Positions 1 to 8,063 of a stretch of 12,846 bases of DNA are shown in pieces; position 1 is the first letter of the stretch, and every line of letters begins with the position of its first letter. The DNA is from UBA9464 sp003445095. Its GTDB lineage: Bacteria; Verrucomicrobiota; Verrucomicrobiia; Limisphaerales; UBA9464. The stretch spans positions 1 to 12,846 of the forward strand of contig DAOMZG010000204.1 in NCBI GenBank assembly GCA_035437945.1, written 5' to 3'. The position numbers and the translations under genes are program-made. Below the pieces are notes generated by a model. It did no database searches. It saw nothing but the letters and a program-made list of their open reading frames with translations, and was not told where the DNA came from.

Positions 1-147
1 GCTAAGGCCAAGAAACTCGCGGGTGAAGGAACCGATGCCGAGGCCAGTCCCGGCGCGCGGGAAAAATTCTTCCTTCGTGCCCTGGAACGCGCTCGTCACC
101 TCGGAGTCCAGGACTGCCAAGATTGCCTGCTCCCACGCCAAGACTGA
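1..147 (+). CDS. 3' end of an unidentified gene (partial)
   Basis: Frame 1 is open from the first base to a TGA at 145-147 and gives 48 residues. They are rich in Lys, Arg, Glu and Ala, include an amphipathic stretch (AREKFFLRALERARHLG), and end in a Cys-containing tail (DCQDCLLPRQD). The stop lies 41 bp before the likely start of the amidohydrolase gene on the same strand, so the two could be co-transcribed. The helical character would suit a TPR-like or other helical C-terminus, but that is only an impression and no family is recognised. An open frame also runs on the opposite strand here, so the coding call rests on strand continuity with the next gene and on the plausible gene spacing. 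Confidence 0.4.
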   Translation, partial: AKAKKLAGEGTDAEASPGAREKFFLRALERARHLGVQDCQDCLLPRQD

Positions 148-187
148 ACGCGAACTTCGGACCAACCACCGCCAACACTTTTTCGCC

Positions 188-1501
188 ATGTTTCATTTCG
201 CTCTCCGCTACTTCGGCACGCTCTTGGTCGGATTCAGCCTCAGCGGTTCGGCCTTCGCTGAATCACTGATGTTAACCAACGGGATTTTGCACACAGTGTC
301 CGGTCCGATCCTGACCAATGAAACGCTAGTCGTCCGTGAAGGGAAGATTGCCGCCATCGGTCTCTCCGTTGTGGAGCCAGCCGACCGGACGCTGGATCTC
401 CACGGACAGCACATATTCCCGGGCCTGATTGCCCCGACCACGGTCCTGGGGCTCCAGGAAATTGATGGAGTCCGTGCGACGCGAGACACCACCGAATCCG
501 GCGAGTACAGTCCGGACGTTTTGGCGTGGAAGGCCGTCAACCCCGACTCGGAACTAATTCCCGTCGCCCGCGCGAATGGCTACACCCACGCGCAGCCGAT
601 TCCGCTCGGCGGAGTGGTTAGCGGACAATCGGGCGTCATCGCCCTCACTGGTTGGACCATTGAGGAAATGGTGGTGAATCGGACAGCCGCGCTCCATGTG
701 TTCTGGCCCGCGTTCACTCTCGATCCGACTCCGAAAGATCGCGCTCCGAATGCGGAGAAATGGAAGTCCCTCGAAGACCAAGTGAAGGAACGCGATCGCA
801 AACTTAGGGAACTCGATGACTTCTTCACGGAGGCGGAATCTTACGCCAAAGCGAAAGGCGCGCAGAACAACACCAATGCGTTCGCGGTCGTCCCAGCTTG
901 GGAAGCCACGCTCGCGGTTATTCGCGCGGAAGAACCTCTATTTCTCCACGCCGACGAAGTGCGCCAGATTCAGTCCGCCGCCGAATGGGCCGCGCGACGC
1001 AAGTACCGCGCGGTGCTCGCCGGCGGACGCGATGCGTGGCGGGTCGCGAGTCTGCTCGCGTCGAATAACATTCCCGTCGCCTTTGAGCACGTCTTCACCC
1101 AGCCGGTTCGGGACATTGATCCCTACGACGTTTATTTTGCCGCGCCTGCGATCCTGGCCAAAGCCGGGGTCAAAGTAGCCTTCACCGAAGGCACGGATCG
1201 CTTCGGCGCCTCGAACGTCCGAAACATCCCCTACGCCGCAGCCCAAGCCGTCGCGTTTGGGCTACCCCGCGCCGAGGCGATTCGGGGACTGACATTGTAC
1301 CCGGCGCAAATGCTCGGCGTCGCCAATCGCCTGGGCACCTTAGAACCAGGAAAGGACGCGACGTTCTTTGTCGCTGACGGTGATATCCTCGACCTGCGAA
1401 CCAACGTGAAGCGGATGTGGATTACCGGAACCGAAGTCAGCCTAGAAAGCCGCCACACCCGGCTCTACGACAAATATCGAAAGCGGCCCAAGGCTCCGTA
1501 G
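188..1501 (+). CDS. Secreted amidohydrolase-fold protein (COG1228-like) lacking the HxH motif
   Basis: 437 residues. The start at 188 is chosen because it opens a clear signal peptide (MFHFALRYFGTLLVGFSLSGSAFA, residues 1-24). The same frame continues upstream to a GTG at 23, but that extension is not signal-like and overlaps the preceding gene. The N-terminal beta-strand region (LTNGILHTVSGP, VVREGKIAAIG) and the C-terminal LGTLEPGKDATFFVADGDIL (about 382-401) are typical of imidazolonepropionase-like amidohydrolases. The block around ATRDTTESGEYSPDVLAWKA with NPDSELIPVARANG, and the ending TRLYDKYRKR, match a secreted subfamily I recognise from Bacteroidetes and Verrucomicrobia. Where active enzymes have PGLIDxHxH, this protein has FPGLIAPTTVLGLQEI (77-92), so both metal-binding histidines of strand 1 are gone. 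It probably acts outside the cytoplasm. Substrate is unknown and catalysis is doubtful. Confidence 0.82.
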   Translation: MFHFALRYFGTLLVGFSLSGSAFAESLMLTNGILHTVSGPILTNETLVVREGKIAAIGLSVVEPADRTLDLHGQHIFPGLIAPTTVLGLQEIDGVRATRDTTESGEYSPDVLAWKAVNPDSELIPVARANGYTHAQPIPLGGVVSGQSGVIALTGWTIEEMVVNRTAALHVFWPAFTLDPTPKDRAPNAEKWKSLEDQVKERDRKLRELDDFFTEAESYAKAKGAQNNTNAFAVVPAWEATLAVIRAEEPLFLHADEVRQIQSAAEWAARRKYRAVLAGGRDAWRVASLLASNNIPVAFEHVFTQPVRDIDPYDVYFAAPAILAKAGVKVAFTEGTDRFGASNVRNIPYAAAQAVAFGLPRAEAIRGLTLYPAQMLGVANRLGTLEPGKDATFFVADGDILDLRTNVKRMWITGTEVSLESRHTRLYDKYRKRPKAP

Positions 1502-1531
1502 ACCCGAACTCCGCAGTGGGAACCGCTAATA

Positions 1532-1625
1532 ACCGCTGATCTTCACTGATGAGTGCCGTTCACGGGAACACGGGAACCCAAATCGAAGCCTTTCAGATTA
1601 GCGTTCATCAGCGAAGATTAGCGGT
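1532..1625. repeat. Inverted pair of a dispersed intergenic repeat
   Basis: The 133-bp spacer between the amidohydrolase and the acetyltransferase carries two copies of one short motif in opposite orientation. The minus-oriented copy is at 1532-1552 (ACCGCTGATCTTCACTGATGA). The plus-oriented copy is at 1604-1625 and contains CATCAGCGAAGATTAGCGG. Half-units such as ACCGCTAAT (1522-1530) and AGATTAGCG flank them. A third copy lies far away at 11284-11315, so this is an interspersed family, not a local duplication. Because the two genes here converge, the inverted pair could fold in the transcripts from either side and act as a bidirectional 3' end. That role is inference. Confidence 0.65.
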
Positions 1626-1634
1626 CTCCATGAC

Positions 1635-2090
1635 TCAAATCTCTCGCGTGAAAAAGGTGCTATTGGGATCGGCTTTGTAATCGGCAAACGCAGCACACTC
1701 TTGGAAACCCGCTTTGCGATAAAGGCTCCGGGCGGGTTCGAAATAAGGCATCGATCCCGTTTCCAGACTCAACCGGCGGTATCCTCTTCGCTTCGCCTCG
1801 GCGATGATGTGCTTCACGAGCATACCGGCAACCCCTCGCCTCAAATGCGCCTTCGCGGTGCGCATCGACTTCACCTCCCCATGCGTCGAATCGATTTCCT
1901 TGAGCGCTCCACACCCGGCCAACTGCGGCCCGGTCCACACCGTCCAGAAAGTAATATCGGGTTGACGCAGTCGCTCCAAATCAAGCGCATGGCGGCTCTC
2001 GGGCGGCGACACTTGCGCCAGGCACTCGAGGTGCTCAGTCAGGAGAGCCGCAATCTCAGGTCCCCTCAAATCGTCTATTCTGATTTGCAT
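1635..2090 (-). CDS. GNAT-family N-acetyltransferase (YsnE-like)
   Basis: 151 residues from the ATG at 2090 (MQIRIDDLRGPEI). An in-frame ATG at 2105 would add five residues, but homologues usually start at the MxIRxDDL segment. The fold order is that of a GNAT enzyme: strand 1 and helix 1 (DLRGPEIAALLTEHL), a mid-domain strand (LAGCGALKEID), the acetyl-CoA motif region (GEVKSMRTAKAHLRRGVAGMLV, roughly 71-92), helix 3 (HIIAEAKRRGY), then LSLETG and the helix 4/strand 7 region (FEPARSLYRKAGFQEC). The GEVKSMRT and FADYKADPNSTFF segments resemble the Bacillus YsnE group. The acetyl acceptor is unknown. The gene lies 129 bp downstream of the giant gene's stop on the same strand and could be its distal partner or independent. 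Confidence 0.85.
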   Translation of the reverse strand: MQIRIDDLRGPEIAALLTEHLECLAQVSPPESRHALDLERLRQPDITFWTVWTGPQLAGCGALKEIDSTHGEVKSMRTAKAHLRRGVAGMLVKHIIAEAKRRGYRRLSLETGSMPYFEPARSLYRKAGFQECAAFADYKADPNSTFFTREI

Positions 2091-2219
2091 GGATCGGTTA
2101 GCCAACGAGGTGATCGAGCAATCGACGGTTCATTGTGGCGCCTGCCTCCAATTCAATAACCGGCGGGCGACAATAGTAGGTTAATCCTTTGGCTTTGCGG
2201 ACGACGGCACGCCCATCGA

Positions 2220-5200
2220 CTAGGGCGCAAACACAATCCGGTAGTACCTCCGGCCAACCTCCGCCGGGTGCGTCGTTGTCTTCGGCGGACCATCATCGAT
2301 CCATTCGACCGCCCCACCAGTGCCGATCACCTTTGGATAAGCCGTCTTCCACTCGACCATGTCTTCGCTGTATTGGAGCAAGTATGGCCGATTCAACGTG
2401 CTCTCGAAGCGAATCCGGAAACGACCGTCATCCAGACGGGTCGTCTCTCCGTCGGTGTAAACAGCCGGGATGCCGCACAATGCCCCCAGGCCAACGACCC
2501 GTTGCGGCAGCATCTGGGTCGGCACCCGTCCCAGTCCCAATTGAAACGAATCGTTCGCCCCCCAGGCATACAGGCTGCAATCGTTCCCAATCGCCATCGA
2601 GTGCATGTAGCCCGCAGCGATCGCTGTCCAAGCCGTGACCCCTGGTGGTTTGGGAACCTTCTGCAATGCCATCCTACCTTCGTCCTGAGCTCCCACGCCC
2701 AGTTGTCCCTCCCAATTTCGGCCCCACGTATAAAGCTCGCCATCGTCACCAATCGCGAGCGCATGAAAACCGCCCAACGCGAACGAAATGAAGTTCGTCA
2801 CCCCAGTGGGCGTGGGAACCAACTTAAGATCCGCGCCGGCCAGTGTTTCCGCCGGCTTTGGATCACCGCTCTGGTAAAGTTTTCCGTCAGTCCCGCGCAG
2901 CAGCAGCGCGTACATGGAGCTCTTCATTTCCGTGAACTTGACGCCGGACGGTGGCGTCAGTTGTCGATGAACCGCTTCGCCGCGAATTCCGCGACCGGAC
3001 ATATACACATCACCGTCCTTTGAAAGCCGAGCCATATAAATATATCCGATGGCGATATCCTTCCAAAGCACACTGGAGAGACCCAAATCCATCTTCTCTT
3101 CCCCGTTGAGATAAATCGCGCCGTCATCCCCAACCGCGAGGCAGTTTCCAGTTCCGTAGAATCCCGTCCAATGGGTGACACCCGGTGGGAAAGCGATCCT
3201 CGAATGACCGTCCTGGTACAACACCCCGTCGTCAGTAAGCGACCAGACGTGATAACCGGCCGGCCCCGGCCAAATGTCCCAGGGCGTATTCTCCAGCACA
3301 TCGCCAATTCCGCCCATCACCATCGCCCATTGTCTTACGGCCTCGGGCCATTGCCCGGGCCGCGCGGCGCTTTCTTCATGAACTCCCGGTGAAACGAACT
3401 CATCCTGCGGCCCGAAAACAAACAATTGGCCCACCGAATTGGCCACCAGTCCTTCTAGTCCGCGCGAATTCATCACCAGCGAAGGCTTAGGGAGCTGATT
3501 ATTCTCATACAACACGATCATCACAGGCAGACTCAAAACAGTCTCGCCGTTCGAGCGAACGCCTTTCGCCTGAATCCGGTAAGTAGCGGGCGCACCGCCG
3601 GGCCATTCAACTTCGTAGGGGACGGTTGCCGCCGTGGCGACCGTGCTGTCGTTGATTAGAAACTCAATTCGGGCGACCTCTCCGAGCGATTCCGGCGCCA
3701 CGGCGGCTATTTTCAGCGTCGAATTGGCGGGATACGCCGCCCCATCCAGCGGATAGCTCAAACGGAGCAAGTCTTGGTTGATCTGGAGTCCGAAGTCATT
3801 CGTGTTTCCGTTTTCTCCGAGAACGGCAATGAGGTAACTCTGCCCCGTCGCCGCATTGAAGGAGACTGAGTTGGTCAAGCTCCACCCCGAGCTGCTCACC
3901 ACCGGAGTCAAGTTGCCGCCCGAGTTCTGATAAATGCGTATCTGAGTTGGTGCACCGACGGAAGCGGTCAGAACCTTGGTCGACGCGGTGGCCGGTGCCT
4001 CCCATAACCACCAAACGGAGACTGAATCGGACGGATGCAAGGTGGCTTCGCGCGATTCGGTGCTCGCCCCACGATGCGATGAGATCGTCTCATAGAAGGG
4101 TTCACGAATCCGCCGAGCACCCGCGATGTCGTCGTTCGCCGGCCGGAGACGCAACCACCAATCAATCGCCCCCTCTTCCATAAACATTCCGTCCACCAGA
4201 ATGTTGAGGGTCGTTCCTTTCGCGACTTGGAACGTCAGGGGAACATCCCAGCCGCCCATCGCATTGACCGCTACATGCGCCAGATTACCGAGCGTTTCAC
4301 CCAAATAGGCGCCGAGCAACAATTGGAAATCCTTCCCCTCGCCGAAGATGGTGCACAACCCGTCCTCTGGCACTGTCCACCGATACCAAATCGAATGGCC
4401 ACCTTGGTTGTCGGCATAGGTCGGATCGCCGCGTCGGCTAGCGCCGATATTCGAGGTACTCACGTCGCTGCTGTATCCCGTAATTTCAATGGCATTCTGG
4501 AAATCGTCATTGGACGGACGCACCACGAAGGAAACGTCCGCCGACGCGCGCGTACCGCCGAGGTAGTCCGTCACGACCGCGCGAATCTTGTGATAACTGT
4601 TGGTCTCGACGAGCCAGTTGAATTCATACGGAACTCCCGAAGCGCTGCCGATCCAGGTTGCTCCTTCGAAAAATTCCACCTTCTCAATCCCATCAGCCGG
4701 AGCATTGATTTCAGCCTTCAACAGAATACTCGCCGGAGCGCGATAGGCAGCCTGGGCGGTCGGACTCACCAGGTTTACTTCGGCGAGCGCGAGCTGAAGC
4801 GTGACCGGCCCGGAGTAGGTCCCAACTCCGTCCACGGCGATGCTATATCGTTGCCCGGCGGCTGCTTCAAAACTTCCATTCCCCACGAATTGAGCTTTCG
4901 CAACCAGTGCCGTCTCGAGGTCGCCCAAATAGACCACGGCATACAACGGGTCGCCGATCTCGTTCGTCGCGGTCAGCGTGGTCTTCCCATTCGCCGGCGC
5001 CGTCCAGTTCCACCATACGCTCGCCCTCGCCGAGGGGTTTCCGTGAATCGGTTCGTTTGCTTCGACCGTTGCTCCGCGGGTCGTTCCCGCTGCCCGTGGA
5101 AAATATCCGACCAGCGTCGCACTCGCGGCGAACCGGTCATTCGTCGGACGTTCTGGAGTAATCGTCAGGTTGATCGGATCGGACGAATGTGTTCCCCCAT

Positions 5201-7898
5201 CAACATCCGTCGCTGTCACGATCAGCCGATGCCGTCCTTCAGGAGCATTGTCCCAAGAGAAACTAAACGCTCCCTCCGCAAAGGTTCCCGCCAGAGCCCC
5301 GTCGACGCTCAGTTCGATTCGTTGAAGCGGGGTCGCGCCGGAATAATCTACCCGCACCACGACGGGCTCATTGGCTGGCAAGCTGCTGTCGTTCGCCGGC
5401 GACAGAATTTGCACCACGCTCGAAGAGACGACCTGCACTTTCCATTCGCTGGAAGTTGCGGAGGTGCCCTGATTGTCCCAAGCCCGCGCTACCAAGGTGT
5501 AATTCCCTGGACTCTCAGGAACCCAGTCAAAACTGAGCGCGCCGCTGTTGGCCTCCTTTTGGACGACCCCATTGATCGCCAAAGTCATTTTGACCACGTC
5601 GCCATCCGGATCCTTTCCTTCGACCTGCACATTGACCGTGGCGCCGACCGAGCTCATTGAACCGTAAGCAGGCGAGATGAATTGGTCTTCCGGCAATTTG
5701 TTCGAAGCGTCAGCAATGCGCCCCGTCGCCGTATTCGCCACAAAAACTGCCCCCACCGGCAGGCTCAAATCCAAGCGTACCTCCTCAAGAGCTTCGGTAA
5801 TTCGATCCGGCAGGACAGTTACTTCGATCGTCGTATTTCGGTCACCCGCGGCAATCGTCGCGATTCCCTCCTCCTCCTCAAAATCAACTCCCGCCGTCGC
5901 CGTGACGCCCGCTGGCCTATAATTGAAGACAACCGCCGTGCTCACCGCCTTCGACAACTCCACCGGGAACACCAGTTTCGAATTGCGAACGCTGTCTTCT
6001 CTTACCAACGCGTCTCCGACCGTAATCGCCGGCGTCGGGTCATCGTTGACGATCGTCGCCGTCGCAAACGTCCTCGGCGTATTCGCCATATCCGTCCAAT
6101 ACAACAGGCGAAACGTTTCGTTGGGTTCACGGAAATCATCGCCGTTGATCGGCACGGCAATCACTGATTCCGTCTGGCCCGCCTCAAAACCAAACCCGCC
6201 CCACACTTCGTAAAAATCGGCCTCCCCAGGATCCGCGGGCCACGTCATCGCTTTTGCCGTACCGGCGACCGCTTGGATTCCGCCCACGACCGGCACATCC
6301 ATGGGATGCGACAGTTTGAACTTAAACACTGCCTCAACGCCAAATTCCGCGTCGCCTTCGGCCACTCGCACATCGGCCAGGGTGACCGTCGGCCTGACGG
6401 CCGGATTGATAATCCGGCAAACCGCGGCCTCGCGACTCAGCACTGCGTTGACCGGTTCGCTGAACTGCAGGTTGAACGTCTCGTTTCCTTCACCCTCGAG
6501 GCCATCCGCCACCGGGACCATGACACGCTGCTTCACCACTCCCGGCGCAAATAACAGCGTCCCGCTTTGTCGTTGGTAGTCCTGTCCCTCCATCGCTGTA
6601 CCCGGCTCCGTTTGGTAATTCACATAAACGTTCCGACTCGCGGGCGCCGTGAGCGACACCTCAAAGATGGCGTTGGTCGTCACGCCGCGATTGGCCCGCG
6701 AAAACACGACCACATCATTCGCCACAATTTCGGGATTCTCGAACACCTGCACCTGCGACGCCACTTGGTCGTCGCTTTGCATCGATTCGGTGCCATCGCC
6801 AATGATTTCCGCCCGCTGCTGATAAACCCCCGGCGCGCCCGCCAGCATCGCGACTTGCAGCTCGACTGCCTCACTCCCGCCTAACTCCCCCAGATTGAAA
6901 ACAACATTGGTCCCCTCCGTCGTGTGAACCCCTTTGGAAGCGCTCACCTGCAGAATGTTCACTCCTGCCGGAACGACGTTGGTCACTAGAACATTGGCCC
7001 GAGCATCCGGCCCGCTGTTCGTCGCGCGCAATGTGTAGATGACCACATCACCCACCGTGCAGGCCGTCGATGAAACCAATTGCGTCAGTCGCAAATTATT
7101 AGGCGGCACCACCTGGAACGCCTTGGAAAACCCGACCACCCCTTCGGCTTCAGCTTCCAGAAATACGTATCCGCCCGTTGCGCTCACCGACAAATCACCT
7201 GCCCACGAACCATCCGCCAGATTCTCGACGACCATCGGTGTGACGACCGAAGCGCTCTGGACGGCCGTATATTTGAAGTCCACCAACCACAAATCGAAAT
7301 TATCGACGTAGTGGATGTCCAGGTCTTCGTTGGGAAAGGCCGGGCGGTCAAAAGCCCGAAAGGCGAAATAGTTTTGGCCGCCCGTATCCGCCTGAATCTG
7401 ATACCTGTGCCCCGCCTTAACGAGGACGGCTTCCCGCAATCGAGTTTCCCGCCAGCTCCCGCCACCTTCCGGCAATTCCTGCTCCGCCAGAGTTTTCCCC
7501 GCCGCGTCCAGCAACTGGATCCGGACGCCAAAATAGGATCGCAGATCGGTGACTCTCAGGTCGCGTTGGGGCGTAAAGGACCAACCCAAATTGAATCGGC
7601 CCGAGTTATTCTCGTAATTGTGCGCGGTTCCGTGCAAGACGGTGAGTTCAGGATTCGTTTCAAAAAACGAAGCGCGCAGCTTCACCCCACCGGCGAGCGT
7701 CGCGACCGGATTTCCTCCCGCGTCTTTAACCGAAAAACCGGTCCGAAAGGCTACTTCCTTCGAAGCGCTTTCTGGCACAGCATCCCACTCCACTCGCGCC
7801 ACTGCACCCAACGTGTCTATCGTCCCGACCAAAGTGAGCACAATCCACAGCGCCACAGTTTTTACCGGATCAGGTACCAATCTCTGATTAAATCGCAT
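2220..7898 (-). CDS. Giant exported modular protein (DUF11, Calx-beta, Ig-like, NDD/PPC-like, RCC1 repeats)
   Basis: 1892 residues from the ATG at 7898. A longer frame begins at 7946, but the later start opens a signal peptide (hydrophobic VKTVALWIVLTLVGTIDTLGA, ending near residue 32) and has a weak AAGG seven bases upstream. Approximate order: jelly-roll-like region 35-265; DUF11 272-385 (YTLRATNSGPDARANVLVTN); three Calx-beta units at 391-498, 503-620 and 624-735; Ig-like domains at about 742-824, 829-914, 1042-1127 and 1380-1465; NDD/PPC-like units beginning at 919 (NDRF), 1130 (NDDF) and 1255 (NDDI), with SVWWNW, SIWYRW and SVWWLW cores; RCC1-type propeller about 1475-1805 (HALAIGDDGELYTWGRN, HSMAIGNDCSLYAWGAN). 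The C-terminal tail 1825-1892 (YLLQYSEDMVEWK ... DGPPKTTTHP ... RRYYR) is the type seen on many secreted verrucomicrobial proteins. No enzyme motif is seen. A role in adhesion, matrix or envelope is inferred. Confidence 0.9.
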   Translation of the reverse strand: MRFNQRLVPDPVKTVALWIVLTLVGTIDTLGAVARVEWDAVPESASKEVAFRTGFSVKDAGGNPVATLAGGVKLRASFFETNPELTVLHGTAHNYENNSGRFNLGWSFTPQRDLRVTDLRSYFGVRIQLLDAAGKTLAEQELPEGGGSWRETRLREAVLVKAGHRYQIQADTGGQNYFAFRAFDRPAFPNEDLDIHYVDNFDLWLVDFKYTAVQSASVVTPMVVENLADGSWAGDLSVSATGGYVFLEAEAEGVVGFSKAFQVVPPNNLRLTQLVSSTACTVGDVVIYTLRATNSGPDARANVLVTNVVPAGVNILQVSASKGVHTTEGTNVVFNLGELGGSEAVELQVAMLAGAPGVYQQRAEIIGDGTESMQSDDQVASQVQVFENPEIVANDVVVFSRANRGVTTNAIFEVSLTAPASRNVYVNYQTEPGTAMEGQDYQRQSGTLLFAPGVVKQRVMVPVADGLEGEGNETFNLQFSEPVNAVLSREAAVCRIINPAVRPTVTLADVRVAEGDAEFGVEAVFKFKLSHPMDVPVVGGIQAVAGTAKAMTWPADPGEADFYEVWGGFGFEAGQTESVIAVPINGDDFREPNETFRLLYWTDMANTPRTFATATIVNDDPTPAITVGDALVREDSVRNSKLVFPVELSKAVSTAVVFNYRPAGVTATAGVDFEEEEGIATIAAGDRNTTIEVTVLPDRITEALEEVRLDLSLPVGAVFVANTATGRIADASNKLPEDQFISPAYGSMSSVGATVNVQVEGKDPDGDVVKMTLAINGVVQKEANSGALSFDWVPESPGNYTLVARAWDNQGTSATSSEWKVQVVSSSVVQILSPANDSSLPANEPVVVRVDYSGATPLQRIELSVDGALAGTFAEGAFSFSWDNAPEGRHRLIVTATDVDGGTHSSDPINLTITPERPTNDRFAASATLVGYFPRAAGTTRGATVEANEPIHGNPSARASVWWNWTAPANGKTTLTATNEIGDPLYAVVYLGDLETALVAKAQFVGNGSFEAAAGQRYSIAVDGVGTYSGPVTLQLALAEVNLVSPTAQAAYRAPASILLKAEINAPADGIEKVEFFEGATWIGSASGVPYEFNWLVETNSYHKIRAVVTDYLGGTRASADVSFVVRPSNDDFQNAIEITGYSSDVSTSNIGASRRGDPTYADNQGGHSIWYRWTVPEDGLCTIFGEGKDFQLLLGAYLGETLGNLAHVAVNAMGGWDVPLTFQVAKGTTLNILVDGMFMEEGAIDWWLRLRPANDDIAGARRIREPFYETISSHRGASTESREATLHPSDSVSVWWLWEAPATASTKVLTASVGAPTQIRIYQNSGGNLTPVVSSSGWSLTNSVSFNAATGQSYLIAVLGENGNTNDFGLQINQDLLRLSYPLDGAAYPANSTLKIAAVAPESLGEVARIEFLINDSTVATAATVPYEVEWPGGAPATYRIQAKGVRSNGETVLSLPVMIVLYENNQLPKPSLVMNSRGLEGLVANSVGQLFVFGPQDEFVSPGVHEESAARPGQWPEAVRQWAMVMGGIGDVLENTPWDIWPGPAGYHVWSLTDDGVLYQDGHSRIAFPPGVTHWTGFYGTGNCLAVGDDGAIYLNGEEKMDLGLSSVLWKDIAIGYIYMARLSKDGDVYMSGRGIRGEAVHRQLTPPSGVKFTEMKSSMYALLLRGTDGKLYQSGDPKPAETLAGADLKLVPTPTGVTNFISFALGGFHALAIGDDGELYTWGRNWEGQLGVGAQDEGRMALQKVPKPPGVTAWTAIAAGYMHSMAIGNDCSLYAWGANDSFQLGLGRVPTQMLPQRVVGLGALCGIPAVYTDGETTRLDDGRFRIRFESTLNRPYLLQYSEDMVEWKTAYPKVIGTGGAVEWIDDGPPKTTTHPAEVGRRYYRIVFAP

Positions 7899-7965
7899 AC
7901 AAGGGCCTTGGGCGGGTGATTGATGTAGAAGGTGAGAAAAACTCAAGCTGGAAAAGGATCAACCG

Positions 7966-8019
7966 CCAGAGTGCCCAGAGTGCCCAGAGTGCCCAGAGTG
8001 CCCAGAGTGCCCAGAGTGC
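7966..8019. repeat. Six perfect copies of a 9-bp tandem repeat
   Basis: The unit CCAGAGTGC is repeated six times without a mismatch and followed by one extra C. It lies in the 165-bp spacer between the CbrC-like gene's stop and the giant gene's start, 68 bp upstream of that start, so probably in its promoter or leader. The unit is not palindromic. Short open frames through it give Ser-Ala-Gln or Pro-Arg-Val repeats, which are artefacts of a 9-bp period. Perfect short arrays often arise by polymerase slippage, so copy number may vary between strains. Confidence 0.95.
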
Positions 8020-8063
8020 CGGAGCGGGCCGGGTGTTCGGCGCAGTGCCTGGTTCGCGGATTC

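Noticed and set aside
23..187. N-terminal extension of the amidohydrolase from a GTG at 23
   Set aside because: The extension is not signal-like, overlaps another open frame ending at 147, and would bury the clear signal peptide that begins at 188.
1701..2159. 152-residue plus-strand open frame
   Set aside because: Antisense shadow of the GNAT gene with no motif.
4227..5660. 477-residue open frame on the plus strand
   Set aside because: It lies wholly antisense to the giant gene, whose domains are continuous there. Its translation is Arg/His rich with no motif, as expected for a shadow frame in GC-rich DNA.
7966..8019. CRISPR array
   Set aside because: The units are 9 bp, head to tail without spacers, so this is a simple tandem repeat.
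7957..8044. attC after the CbrC-like gene
   Set aside because: GCCGAAC and GTTGATC can be picked out, but the sequence between them is the tandem repeat and cannot form arms.
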